The translations under genes were made by a program, and so were the position numbers. Below are positions 10,409-22,229 of a stretch of 64,000 nucleotides of DNA, piece after piece. The notes under the pieces are model-generated. The model worked only from the letters and a program-made list of their open reading frames with translations, did not search any database and had not been told where the DNA came from. This DNA is from Cryptomeria japonica (Eukaryota; Streptophyta; Pinopsida; Cupressales; Cupressaceae). Where the stretch lies: positions 314,608,235 to 314,672,234 of the forward strand of contig NC_081405.1 in assembly GCF_030272615.1 (NCBI RefSeq), written 5' to 3'. How positions within the stretch are numbered: the stretch's first letter is position 1; each line of letters begins with the position of its first letter.

Positions 10409-11452
10409 ATAATGAATAGTGAGGCGCCCTTCTTATCCTTCCCTCACTCCTGTTTTCATTTTTTTAATGAAAATTAGAAGCCATTTCTTGGACAAGACGG
10501 CAGATTGTATTTGTGTGTCCGCCACCGTATTATACTGGCAAAAAGTCTGGAGTGAATAAAGTTCTGCGAAGAGGGGTAACCACAGGATATCGACGCTAAA
10601 GTATGGCTGACGTTAGAAGAATTTGATTTTGGTTTTCTTAATCCTCTCTTTTACATTTATTTCTTATTTAAATAGTAAAATTGCGAATAATTTAATGTCA
10701 CAGTCAAGGTTACGTCGATTGGTTCTATCCATATGACCCTCCTTTTTGGACCCTGAATAACGTGGTTTTGATATTCAAGGAATTTCAGAATGCAAGAACG
10801 AAAACATCTATAATAAGTACTCTAATTAAATCCACCAATTTCGTTTAGATATTTTTTAAAATAAGAAAAGATATATTACCTTGGTTTCAAAGAACAAAAC
10901 AGTATATAAAGTCCTGCAATAATAAAGTCAAAAGTAATTTCTTGTGTTGAACAATTTTTATTATCAAATGAAGTTTTTTCAAGCATCACATAAAAGGAGA
11001 GGTGGAGATGGAGAAGTGTTCTGGATGATTTTGAATTCTTGGCTTTTTCAAATATCAACATAAACTCTACACTGATATAAAATTACAAAAACAAACTTAA
11101 GAATAATATTAAATCTTCCTTCCATTAGAAAAAGTTCTCATGAGATAATCTCTCTTACAATAAAATAAAACATTACTCGCGCCTTGGGCGCCTGAAGCAT
11201 CTAGAACAATCTAAACTGATGTGTCTAACGCGATTTAACTTTTTGCGTATAATTCAAGAAATCTATTTTGTTTTTAAATAGAAACTTCCTAGACGGCTCT
11301 TTCAGTAATCCTCGGTCGTCGCTGTCAAGTACGTTCTGTTAAAGTAATTGTAGAATAAAATATTGCTCGATTGGCCATTCAAAGCTGCGGCTCCCGCTTT
11401 CTAATCTAACTATCTTTTTTCAAGTCTAACTGCAGCAACGACCACTTCATTC
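10409..11452 (+). promoter_or_regulatory. 5' flank of the F-box/kelch gene, duplicated at 22230-22995
   Basis: This upstream sequence aligns in patches with 22230-22995. Landmarks shared exactly or nearly so are GTCGATTGGTT followed by TATCCATATGACCCTC, TTTAATGTCAC, GAGGGGT, and near the gene CATCTAGAACAATCTA followed by TAACGCG. The conserved blocks are candidate regulatory sites because they outlasted many changes around them. No specific factor site is claimed. Confidence 0.6.
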
Positions 11453-11459
11453 TATTTAA
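11453..11459 (+). promoter_or_regulatory. Possible TATA element of the F-box/kelch gene
   Basis: TATTTAA lies 62 bases before the ATG at 11515, which would give a 5' leader of roughly 30 bases. It is not a strong consensus and rests on position only. Confidence 0.3.
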
Positions 11460-11514
11460 CGGTTGGAATTTATGCTTTTGTTCATTCCTTTCTCAACAAT
11501 TGTATTTTGTAGAA

Positions 11515-12582
11515 ATGGGTATGGGCGATGTTATTACGAGCCTCCCCGAAGAAATAGCTCGTGAATGCTTGCTGAGAGTGCCGTACAAATGCCATCCGAA
11601 TCTTATGTCAGTATGCAGAAAGTGGGAAGCTGTTGTCAAGAGCCCTCGGTTCTATCAGGACAGAAAACGTTTTGGCTTGAAACAGCAATTCCTATGTTTG
11701 GCTGCCACTCTTCCCGCAGACAACAGAAAGGAACACGGTAAGCGTGTTCGAAGAATATGTGCATATGACCTTGTAGACGAAAGTTGCGAAACCCTCCCTC
11801 CAATTCCTGATTTTCCGGATGGGATTCCGCACTTGTCACATCTCCTCTCGACGCCCACCGAAAAACTTGTGGTCATGGGTGGATGGCATCCACTTACTTG
11901 GCAATCACTAACGACTGTGTTTGTTTATGAATTTTCGTCGGCGCAATGGCGGCGCGGAGTAGATATGCCCACCGTTCGATCCTTATTTTCGTGCTCTTGT
12001 TCTTCGTCTTCTCTAATCTATGTCACAGGAGGTCACGACGACGACAAAAAAGCTCTGCGGTCTGCAGAAGTTTATGATGTGGAGCACGACCGGTGGGATG
12101 TTCTCCCTGACATGAAGGAGGAGAGAGATGAGTGTGCAAGCGTTTTTATTGATGAAAAATTGTTTGTGATGAGCGGGTACACAACAGAGACGCAGGGTCG
12201 ATTCGAGGGTAGCGCACAAGTTTTCGATCCCAACACTCGCATTTGGAACAGGGTAGAAGATATGTGGACTCTTCCACAAAGATCCCTGAGACTTTGTGTA
12301 TTTGCTTTTGGGCGCTTGTATTCTTTTACCACACGCCATGTCATGCAATATGACGTAGTGAAAAATCAGTGGGTAGTTGTCTGCGCCTTGCCTGAATCCT
12401 TATGTGCTGTAACTTGTGTGACGGCGTGTTACAACGGGATACTTGTTGCTGGTTCTACTGCGGGTGGCGATGAGAAGAGTATTTGTTTTATGTATAATCC
12501 TGTAAATGAAGAGTGGAAAACACTTGAAACACCGACAAATTTACAAGGCTTTATTCAATCTGCTGCTGCTGTGGAGATCTGA
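11515..12582 (+). CDS. F-box/kelch-repeat protein (KFB type), 355 aa, intronless
   Basis: The F-box is at residues 8-52 (TSLPEEIARECLLRVPY, then CRKWEAVVKSPRFY). It would bind the SKP1 adaptor of an SCF ubiquitin ligase. Kelch-type blades follow at about 116-160 (VVMGGW), 165-207 (IYVTGGHDD, then AEVYDVEHDRWDVLPDM) and 213-256 (LFVMSGY, then VFDPNTRIWNRVEDM), with two weaker ones at 264-300 and 305-338. These would choose the target protein. The pattern LPEEIARECLLRVPY with short kelch blades is that of the plant KFB group; known members direct phenylalanine ammonia-lyase or cytokinin response regulators to degradation, but the target here cannot be read. The length fits the group. The frame also opens at a TTG at 11500, but the ATG at 11515 has G at -3 and +4 and is the likely start. 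It is the only intact host gene in the window. Confidence 0.93.
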   Translation: MGMGDVITSLPEEIARECLLRVPYKCHPNLMSVCRKWEAVVKSPRFYQDRKRFGLKQQFLCLAATLPADNRKEHGKRVRRICAYDLVDESCETLPPIPDFPDGIPHLSHLLSTPTEKLVVMGGWHPLTWQSLTTVFVYEFSSAQWRRGVDMPTVRSLFSCSCSSSSLIYVTGGHDDDKKALRSAEVYDVEHDRWDVLPDMKEERDECASVFIDEKLFVMSGYTTETQGRFEGSAQVFDPNTRIWNRVEDMWTLPQRSLRLCVFAFGRLYSFTTRHVMQYDVVKNQWVVVCALPESLCAVTCVTACYNGILVAGSTAGGDEKSICFMYNPVNEEWKTLETPTNLQGFIQSAAAVEI

Positions 12583-12830
12583 ATGCCTCGGTCAGTTGGA
12601 ACCTTCGTCAAGCCGGAGACTGCGCTTTGTTCCCTGTGGGAAACTTCCCAATTTGAAGTTACGAATTTTTTTCTTCGTTTTCCTTGTATTTTATTATGCA
12701 ATAATGTTGTTTTCTCAAACCTCCCGCCGATTACAGATTTTTTTGGAACTATTGTTTTGTCATCGACCTACAAAACGTTCCAAAAGAAAGTGGATATAAT
12801 ATTAGATTGACTATGCACGCTGTGTCACTG
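12583..12830 (+). other. 3' flank/UTR of the F-box/kelch gene, duplicated at 23040-23175
   Basis: Sequence after the TGA stop. From about 12660 to 12790 it aligns with 23046-23163, with shared pieces TTTTTTCTTC, TTTTCCT, CAATAA, TCACAAAC/TCTCAAAC, ATTACAGA and ACAAAACGTTC/ACGAAACGTTC. Open frames overlapping the gene end here are not supported as genes. Confidence 0.6.
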
Positions 12831-14208
12831 GTTGCGAGGTGTCAAAATGTGATTCAAGTGTTAATATGTGTGTGTACAAAAGTTCAATATGGTGTTATAT
12901 AACGTCTTTTCAAAGTCAAATACAAACTTGAAACTAACCCGTGTCATTTAGCGGTAAAGTACTAGTTTTTATAGTTATTTTAAAAAAAATATTTATTGTA
13001 GTTTTTAATTATTATAATTTTAAATTAATATCATTTTAAAATCATATTTTAAAAATATTGCTTATGTTCAAAATAGGAGGGTTTTTAATTAGGGTTGTAT
13101 ATTAGAAGGGGGTAAGAAAAAATGAGTTTAGGACAATATTTTTTGAAAATAGAAGGATTTATTAGTATGTCATGAATACACATTATATAATTGAAGTTCA
13201 CTAAGTGAAAATATTTTATTTGAATGTCTCTTATATGCATCTATTTATATGACATTAATAACACAGGGTTTGTTGGAATTTATAATCCTATGTCAAAGTA
13301 ATCAATTTCTAAAATCTATCTTTAATTTGATCAAGATCTCTTGGATTATGTAACTTGCATTCCTCCTATAACAACAAAACAATAACTAATTTTGGAAGGA
13401 AATTAAATGTTGGTAAGTTTATTTGAAATGGTATGGAATGGATTTTCGCTCCACTATAAAACTTTCAATGTTATGGAATAGATATTTTATAGCTATAATA
13501 GTAATAAAGTGAATTTTGTAAAAATGTAACTAAGAGCCTTATATACTTTATTATAATAATTTTTCATCTTAGGTACAAGAGAGGTAAAATCTTTTTCAAC
13601 ATAAAATATATTTAAAAATGAACTAATATATTATCATCTTAGTTTAATTAATTAGGTTAAAAAATTTCATCATTTTATTAATTAGTAATTATTTTAAATT
13701 TAAAATTAAAGTTTGTTTGAATTTTTTGTTTTCTTTAATAATAAATTATATATAATTTTTTATGGTTTTTAGATTTATGGTTTTAGGGGATAACTAATTG
13801 CATCTTTGACAACTTATTAATTAGTAATTATTTTAAATTCTAAATTAAAGTTTGTTTATATTTTTTATTTTATTTACTATAAATTATTTAGAATTATTAT
13901 GCTTTTTTATTTATTGTTTTACACAATAACTAATTATAACTTTTACGACTCTAGTGTCGTCAACTTGACCATCACAAACCTATACTAACTCCTCCTCATA
14001 AGTCATCTCATTATTTTCATAGAGCATAATTTCCCTTTTTTTACTTCTATAATGTAATTTATTTGTATACAGAATCAATTTTATTAGCTGACATTTTATT
14101 TATAACAAGTCACAAAAAATAATAAAGTAACTAATGAATAATCTATATTCTAACAACATAAAAGTCCCATATCCTTTTTTTGAATTTTCTCTCAGGATAT
14201 AAGTCAAC
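12831..14208. other. AT-rich intergenic sequence with one direct repeat
   Basis: I see no gene or RNA. One direct repeat is present: TTATTAATTAGTAATTATTT and following bases occur at 13675 and again at 13814, about 139 bp apart, together with similar sequence after each. The rest is plain AT-rich DNA. Confidence 0.6.
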
Positions 14209-14247
14209 AATCATATAGATTATATCTTGAATTGTAGATTTTGAAGG

Positions 14248-14523
14248 ATGGCGCGCGGAGGAAGGAGAGTCGACAACGGAGGTAGGGTTTTTGAAACCAG
14301 GGATATCGATGGAGATGAAGATGACCCGGATGCGGATAGGTTGATGGGGATCTCCAGACCCTTGTCTCAGCTTGTTGACTCGGCTCGGTGGTTGGGAAAA
14401 CACAGGTGTGTTGGTGACACGACGTCTTCTTCCCAAGCTCTTCTCCCCTATGGCTCATCCCTTGTGTCCTGCCCGTCGATGTTCGTCCATGGCTCGTGGG
14501 CTGTTTCTCCTGTGGATGGTTGA
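14248..14523 (+). CDS. Small open frame at the 5' end of the retroposon
   Basis: A 91-codon frame with an ATG about 24 bases from the insert's 5' end. It starts MARGGRRVDNGGRVFE and has an acidic stretch, DIDGDEDDPDAD, near residues 18-30. I do not recognise it. Its place right after the leader is where ORF1 of a LINE would start. Other frames overlap it on both strands, so coding is not proven. Confidence 0.3.
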   Translation: MARGGRRVDNGGRVFETRDIDGDEDDPDADRLMGISRPLSQLVDSARWLGKHRCVGDTTSSSQALLPYGSSLVSCPSMFVHGSWAVSPVDG

Positions 14524-15488
14524 TTTTGCGCGGTTTATGATGTGGGAGTTGCTTGGGGTTTTTCTCTTTGGTCTGGCAAGATTGTTCGGTGCGCCTGTTT
14601 CGGTTCGTGGGACTTTTTACTCGCTGATATTTGCTACTTTTCGCATGGGCCTTGGTTAGTGATCAAGTTTCATAGTGGGATTTGGTTCCCCACCTTTTCG
14701 GCTGTTGATAGTTTGGACTTTCTTTTCTTTTGTGGGTACACACTCAGTTTTCTTCCTCATGGGTTGTTTACAGCTTGGTCTATTGAGGTGACTCCATCTC
14801 GTATTGAGGTGGGGATGTGTTTTGCTCGTTTACTTGTGAGTAGATGCAGGAAGTTGTATTGGGTGGCTGTTTTCCTATAGAGGTAGATCTTTCTTCCCAT
14901 GCTGGTGAGGATTTGTTGAGGTTTCAATATGGCTCATTTATCCTTTGCTTCCTTATGGATGGCTAGAGGCTTTTTGGGTGTTCTTCTATCATGGTTCTAG
15001 GAGCCATATTAAAGCTCAGTGCTTTTGGTTTGGGCACCCTGTTAAAACCCCTTGGGGAGATTATTACTGATTATAGGACCTTTGTAAAATCTCCTGTTCT
15101 TTTGTTTCAGAGGAAGGTTAAGGGAGTCTTTTTAAAACCCTTATTTATTCTGTTTATGGGGTCAGATCTTCCATGTTTATACCTTTTGAATCCTAGGTTT
15201 CTTTGTGATGAGGGTTTTTATGTCCCTCTTTTTCTTGGCTCTATGTCTTTGCTAGTTGTGCTTCATTTTCTGCATCTTGGGGTTACTCCAGTTGTTCCTA
15301 TTGTGGTGCTCATGTCTTCTATGGAGGGGGAGATGGATGTGCCTGGAGGTAACCCGTCTCCTATTGAGGTAGAGTTGGATGCTCCTAGATTTTCCTAGAT
15401 GTGTTGTTGCAAGGCTGATGATGCTCAGTTGTTTGGTTGTATGGGAGCTATTGATGGCATTTTTTCATTCTTTTCTCATTTTCATTTT

Positions 15489-15725
15489 GGGAGCCTTACA
15501 AAACCCACATTCTTGGTTGGGGGAACTTAGAAAATCCCTATAGGTTATGGGAGCCTTATAAAACCCACTTTCATGGTTGGGGGAACTTCAAAAATCCCTA
15601 TAGGTTCTGGGAGTCTTGTCAAACCCTTGCTCGTGTTTGAGGGAGCCTAGAAAAACCCTACACTAAGTTGTGGGAGCCTTCTAAATCCCACAATCATGGT
15701 TGAGGGAGCCTGGAAAAACTCTTTG
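15489..15725 (+). repeat. 60-bp tandem repeat, four copies, inside the retroposon
   Basis: Units start GGGAGCCTT or GGGAGTCTT at 15489, 15549, 15609 and 15672. Each has the form GGGAGCC-x-AAACCCA ... GTTGGGGGAACTT-x-AAATCCCTA. A further partial unit, GGGAGCCTAGAAAAACCC, lies near 15850. The alternating GGGA and AAACCC pieces could pair with each other in RNA. Confidence 0.8.
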
Positions 15726-16619
15726 TTTCTTGTTCTTGTCAAGGACAAACTAGTTGCTGACAGTTTTAAAGGTCCGAGTTTGGTGAGCTGTTGTTTTTGG
15801 TTATGTCCAGGCTTTGTTTGTTGTGGCTTGGTGATGCTGTTACAGGTTAAGGGAGCCTAGAAAAACCCTTTTGTTGGTGGAGGGTGCTTGATAAACCTTC
15901 GATCTATAGTTATTGAGGTCTACTATCTGTTGGTTTAGAATGTTTGTTTTTGCCAGTCTAGTTTGAGGTTCTTATTTTGAGGTGTGGCTTGGTTTTGGTT
16001 TGTTATTGCAGCCATGTCTTTTTTATTATATCTTTTAAAGCATTTGTTCTCGGATCTAGATGCCCATAAGTCCAAAAGGTTTGAGGTCCTTCCTAGAACA
16101 TGTGGTTCACTGCTAGGTTGTCTTGTTTATTCCTTGATGGAAGCTCATTGACTGTAAAGGGTTTCAAGGCCCCTTCAAAACTTGTTTATCCTAATTAAAA
16201 AAATCATATAGATTATCATTTGAACATTATAAAAATACCAACTTAATATCATTTCATTTATCACTATGGTATAAATTTATAAATAAAATATTGATATGAT
16301 ACAATTTTACAATAAGATTAATATCCCATTAGTCTACTACTATACATCAGTTATGCATATCTTTGACCTTTTATTACAACTAGGTAAACTATTAGTCATA
16401 AATTATCTAATTTTGATTAAGATAAATGGGTTTTACAAGGACCTGAAACCTAAAAGTTTTACAACAAACTGAAGAATAAGAATCAAAGAACAGAACCAAT
16501 AGCAAAAACTAAACCATCTTGGGCCAAGCCCACAAAAACAACCTACAACACAATATAGACTAAAACCAGAAGAAACAAAGACCTAATGATAAGAATGCAA
16601 TAGATCTGCATTCTTTTGA

Positions 16620-18665
16620 ATAACTTTCATGTTGATAGCCTCCAACTCATCCATGATAAATTTGGAGCTACCTTGCTTCCGGTTCTTGCTCTTGGTATGG
16701 GTACATGGACCTGTTGTAGTATGTGAATGAGAAATCTGACCACCTACACCCTACACTTTCTTTTTCTACTTGGAATTCGAAGGAGTCAAAGTAGCAATGG
16801 GATCAACCCTATAATTCACAATCATATTATTGACCCTCATGAAGGCTTCAAAACTATTATTCATGGCGGCCTTGCTGATCTCAACCAGATTTTTAAAACT
16901 TCCTTTAATATCTTCCAGGCTAACTTCCAGATTACATATTTTTCTTTCATGATTCGATTTCATCTTGTCCACGTCCTCACTAACTTTATGGGTCAATTGG
17001 AGGATTTTCTCCATATTACTGGGTCCAGGGTTATCTCTAAAAGTATCCACAATACCCTTTATACCCTCTTTTAACACTTCAATCTCCATGCCCACCTTCC
17101 CGAGACAAGCCAACTATCTGCTGGCCACAAAGGAAATGCATTTATCCAAATCTAAGATAATGAAAACCCTCCCTTGTTTCCCATGATCAATGTCTATGGG
17201 GATTTTAATTTCAATCTCCTATTCACTATCTTTATTGCCCCCCCTTTCTAGATTTGGGAGAAATAAAATTAGCAGACTTGGTACCCAAATTTTTATATTT
17301 GCTAGCAACCCACCTAGGGTGCTTGTTGTGCCTACTACTACCTGTCCTAGGGGTTATATTCTGAATGGGAGCCTCACCAATAGGCAGACAGTACTCAGGG
17401 TTTTCAGACAAATCTTGATCCTGCCAGTCCTTGGCAATCCCGCTATCTTCCCCTTCCAAATCCGTGTCGGAAACCACCTGAACCTCTATGTTGGAAGAAG
17501 AAACATGGGTTTTGAAAATAGGGGACAACTTGACTTCATAGGCTTTTGCATAATCTATAATGAGATAAATATGGCCCTCATGGAGGGTCGGATTATCCAT
17601 ATTGTCTGCATGTTTCTCTAGACTATTCCTTAAGGAAGATAGCAAATTAAATTAAATGGAAATTTTTCTATTGTGCCTGAAGTGATTCAAAATGACAAAG
17701 TGGTAGGAGAAAATGCTCGCATACGGTCCATCAAGAGTGATGTATCTCATGATAACCCCCACCACATCAGCCTAAGGAATCTGAAGATCTTTTTAATTGT
17801 ATCCACCATCAGCCATCCTCTGAACCCTATTCGTCTCCTTCTGCTTGTCGAAGAAAGTGGAGATAGCTTCTTAAGTAGATTTTCGTTCTCTATCAATCTT
17901 CCTTCTGATCATCTACCTACCTGTAATTTCAGCAATAAAATATTCATCAATCCTAAAATCAATGTCATGGACCTTTAGGATACAATTATCCTAGCCTCTC
18001 ACAAATTCTTCAATGACAGTCAATGAATACCCCTTCAACTTTTCCATATACGACACCAAACCCCTGTTTGAAATCTCATTCAAAACCTCAGTATTCCTTT
18101 TCTAGTTCTCAAAAGAGGTGGGTTCCATCCTATTATTGTAGCCCCCCATGAAATACACAATTATGAGAGTGCAAGATAACACACCCAGAACACACAACAA
18201 CAAACTTGACCAGAAACAAGAAAAGCCTCTAGAATAGCTAGAGTTGGGAGGCGTGAAAATTTTCCACCAAGAGATATTATCCCAACAATGTTCTATCATT
18301 ATGAATTGGTAATGAGTGGCGATTAATTCAGCATCCTTTTTAGTCAGCTCGCACAGGTTTCTCGAGATACTTTCCATTTCCATCCACCATTTAACCTCCA
18401 CATAATCCACCCAAGATTTTCCATATAATCAGCAGGGGCATTTCCTTCCTAATACATGTGAGAAGCTTTAAAATCATCCAGATTGGCAATCATCAGATGA
18501 CAATATTCGATCAAATGCTTGATTATCCAACTTGGCTCCTGGTGTCTATTAATATATTTTGTTATGTTCATTGGTTCACTCTCTAGCCAAACACGGTTGA
18601 TCCCTTCTCTAACTACCATTTGCAAACAAATGTAAGCCACACAAGCCTCAAAGTAGTGGTTTGTC
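16620..18665 (-). pseudogene. Decayed family copy 1: RNase H tail plus unknown protein
   Basis: Read on the minus strand from 18660. An RNase H C-terminal half comes first (GINRVWLESEPMNI, WIIKHLIEY, then EGNAPADYMENLG across a stop). Next is a piece with a hydrophobic segment and GGYNNRMEP (18410-18102). Then, across many stops, comes an unknown module: SYMEKLKGYSLTVIEEFVRG near 18050, MRYITLDG and IFSYHFVILNHFRHN near 17740-17670, and LHEGHIYLIIDYAKAYEV in the open piece 17232-17645. The last open piece (16766-17113) is a likely coiled coil, with KSNHERKICNLEVSLEDIKG. The unknown module matches copy 2 at 24860-25800. I know similar repeat proteins from conifer sequence only as unnamed families. 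It is clearly not functional. Confidence 0.6.
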
Positions 18666-21600
18666 TAGGTACCCATGGGAGTGCCAGTCATAAATTATCT
18701 GTTACCTCATCTATTCTTCCCCACTTTTTATTTTTGTTTTTAGAGTTATAAATTGTATCCCTCTATAATGTCACACTCATTTTGCACTTACTTTGGTGGT
18801 AGCGCTACATGCCCCTGATTGATGTTTTCTTGTTCTCATTCAATGGAAAATTTTGTAAACTTGACACAATTCCATGCTCATTGACCTTTATCCCAACTCA
18901 AAAATATAGGACTATAGTTCCTATTGTTAAAGACCTCTTGCACTATGATACCCAGTGTCATGGTCTAGTGAATTTAGACCCAAATTTGAACTCCTAATGG
19001 TAGGAAAAATAAGCATGAAGAAATAATCCTTGATGTCGACTTTCTAAGAAAATTAAACTTGAAAAGTTGTAAGTTGTGTGTAAATACAACTCCCTCCCTA
19101 ATTTGAGCACTTATATATAAGAAATCATAATTTGCATCATTTTGATTGAGCATTCGATCAAACATCTTCTAGGAATTTGAGGATAAATTATGAAATCAAA
19201 TATTCACGAATTCATTTCTAATAATTATGATCATGCTATGTGTTCCTCCATGAATAAAGGTATGCATTAATTCCTACCAATAAATATCAATCTATGTATG
19301 AGGCTTCACAATGATGAATCACATCAAAAGTATCATTTGTGAATTCAAGTATTTCCTTAAGGTTTTCATCCTCTTCCCTATCAGAGGTAAGCTCTTTTTC
19401 ATCCATTATTGTTGTGGAAGTTGAAACAATTACCCAATTTTTGACTTAGGCGAACCCCTATACAACACAATACTTTTTCCTCTTTTTTATGTGCATGTTA
19501 AGAATTTTCACAAAGCAAGCTAAGATATATATTTTCAAATTTCAAATGTGTCAAATTCCTAGGTCTATGCCAATTGACACATCTGACCAACATTTTTTGG
19601 CTAAAAATAGGAGGGAATTATTTACATAGCCTCCTAACTCAAAATCTAAATTTTTAGCTGATAGAAGCACCTCTAGCTATAATGTGCCTAGAATACTTAA
19701 CTGAAATTTTCAAGTTCAAATTTTACTGAAAAGTTCATTTTCATATATTATATCTAGATCCATCCTTTTATGTTGGCTTTCTAATCTATTTCTGAATCTC
19801 ATCAAATTTTATTAGTAGCTTACGTAGTTTTTACATTTTCAATTTTGCAGAAGTTGATGATACAACCACAGGAGTCAAGAATCATCTACATGCACACCAT
19901 GTATCACACAATAGAGATCAAGGAAGAAAATTTTTCTCTACAATCCTAGAACTATATATCTAATGCACAAAATAATATAACTACAATCAATGATTGAATT
20001 CTTATAAAAGGATGAATAAAAAACTATATGTAAAACCATAAAGAAAGATTAAGCTAGCTATCACCGAAAGTTATAGTTCTAAAAAATGATCTACAACTTA
20101 AGCTATTATTGGCCTAACTTAGTAAGAGGAATAAACAACTAGTATAGTTTAAGTGAAAAAGTAATTAAATGACCTAATTAATAAAATAATTAGATAAAGT
20201 ATTCAAATTACTCCAACAAATTTAGTAACATCTAGTCATATCCAATCACATCTCTCTAATCTTTGACCAAATCCTAATTTACATAGTTCTTGCATCTTCA
20301 ATCCAATCACATCTCATCATAAGAAATCACATCTCAATAGGAATTGATTAATCACAATATCTCTCTACTAGAGGATTGAAGAAAAACCTAATTGGTTGTT
20401 CCCCAATGAAAGAGTTTGAAAATGGATCCTAGTTTTCATTCCTAGGCTAGAGACAATTGTTTTCCCAACATTTCATTTTGGTGAACTTCACATAGTTTGC
20501 ATAATTTCTAATTTGGATGTTCATATCTTAGTTCAATTTGATAGAAAAATAGATTTAGAGATATTAATTTATGAAATTCATCACTTTACATCCTTGCATT
20601 CATTATTTGATCATTATTTTTCTATCTCATATTTCTTAGGTAGCTAATTAATTGGTCATTTCATTTCTATATCACATAGTTTAATCACATTTTTACTCAA
20701 TTTCATCATTTCTATAATTGCGTATTATTTGTTAATTGATTTCATTATCTTTATTTATAATTCAATTAATGGAATTGAGAACATAATCCAATACCTTTAC
20801 CTTTACCACTAACATTCCTTTCTTGTTTCTTGGGAGCAATTGTAAGGTGTTGGAGATTGTATTTATTAATGAGTTTCATAAGCCGTTGTTCCAATCTACT
20901 ATCACTATGAGAAGAATTTATAGACTCATTGCTTGTTGTTGTTTCATTTCTAATGAATTTGAGCTTGATTTGAGTGTTAGCTTATTCCCACCTAGGAGTT
21001 TGGGTGAATCATATTCACTTAATCTATAACCTACCTTTCCTAACATTACTAAGGCTCCCTTCCCACATGCTTCTCATGATGTGGACAATCCTTCAAAATA
21101 CTTTTGAAATTTAAATAACTAGCCTTATCATTATTTTTTGTCATTTTAAGTATTCTATGTATTTTGTAAGCTTGTAAGATTCATTTTGAGTGTACAAGGA
21201 TATATTCTAGACCTCATACTTTTGGGCACAAGTCTAGGCCAAAAAATAATATGATATGATGATATTTGTTTGACATGTTGGTGTCTAAGACCAATAGTTC
21301 CAAATAATTGTTGTGAGCTTCCTCATGATTCATACCCTCCCTCTCTCTTTTTTTAAAAATAAATTTGTAATTTATCTTACTCAGATATATTTTCACTAGT
21401 ATATTGAAATAAAATGTTCTACATTTTATTTATTTTTCTCTTATGATAAATTTTATGTCAGAAGGATAATCGTACAAAAATTAGTAGTCTTTCTTTGCAA
21501 AAATAAAATTTTCATTTATCAAATTTTGTAAACCACTCATAGCCTTGACATCCTTGTGGATAATGGTGGTGCCTCAAATTTTGGCTCTTCGACTATGGCT

Positions 21601-22229
21601 TGGAAGCCATTTATCTTCATTAGTAACTTAGCAATCGAGGCTCAAAAGTACCAAATGGGTGACATATTTTCTTTCTAATAGCTTTAATGAAAAGGCTAAG
21701 TAAAACATTACTAAATAAATATGAAAATTTATAGTTTTAGTTTCTTCGTGTGTCTATTAAAGCCCTGTGTATGATGTTAATATGTGTAGTTTTGGTGGGT
21801 TCTAAATCACTCAAACGTATTTTTGTTTATAAAGTCCTACAAATGCCTTGGTTAGGTCTTGAATTTTGTTTAATATAGCCATCAAAATATATAATATTGT
21901 TAAAATATTTGAACGAAACTTGGGAGCAGTCCCAAATGTGATATGTATATATATATTTGAAATCATACTTTGAAAAATCTTAATTAACCATTACAATCCT
22001 AAAAATCTCATGTCATGGTGACGTTGTTTAATAGTCCAACCATTGCTAGATTTTCATAAGCCTGTAGTACATTCTAGGGCATTATAAAACCAAACATACA
22101 TATAATTAGATTTTCCCTAGTATCTTCCAATAACCACACTAAATGCTCCTATAAGGTTGCCCTAACAAACAAGTGTCCTCTCATAGATACCATTTGTAAA
22201 ATGGAGCGCTTTTAGGTTCAACACGAACG
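18666..22229. other. AT-rich sequence without supported genes
   Basis: No gene, RNA or intact element found. A weak protease-like string, LDILVDNGGASNF, can be read near 21550 on the plus strand but its frame is short and broken, so I do not call it. The 68-codon frame at 20823 has no recognisable features. Confidence 0.55.

Larger units (their letters stand above)
14224..16201 (+). mobile_element. 2 kb A-tailed retroposon with 15-bp target duplication
   Basis: The 15-mer AATCATATAGATTAT occurs at 14209-14223 and again at 16202-16216. The insert between them ends CCTAATTAAAAAA, so it carries a short A tail. Long duplications plus an A tail are the mark of LINE-type target-primed reverse transcription. 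The insert is more GC-rich than its surroundings and strongly T/G-biased on the plus strand. It encodes no reverse transcriptase that I can see. It begins near ATCTTGAATTG and soon has an open frame (14248). It may be an internally deleted LINE or a non-autonomous partner of one. Confidence 0.8.

Noticed and set aside
11500-11514. Start of the F-box gene at 11500
   Set aside because: The codon there is TTG. The first ATG in frame is at 11515 with a good context, and the F-box follows it.
11636-12348. Minus-strand open frames inside the F-box gene
   Set aside because: They are shadows of the plus-strand coding region; none has a recognisable motif.
12506-12810. Open frames overlapping the end of the F-box gene
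   Set aside because: Low-complexity translations in the 3' flank, not kept in the ghost copy.
14143-14458. Minus-strand frames at 14143-14458 rich in R, S and P
   Set aside because: They cross the boundary of the retroposon insertion at 14223, so they cannot be old genes.
21540-21660. Protease-like string LVDNGGASNF
   Set aside because: Short, in a broken frame, with no gag or RT nearby. It could be chance.
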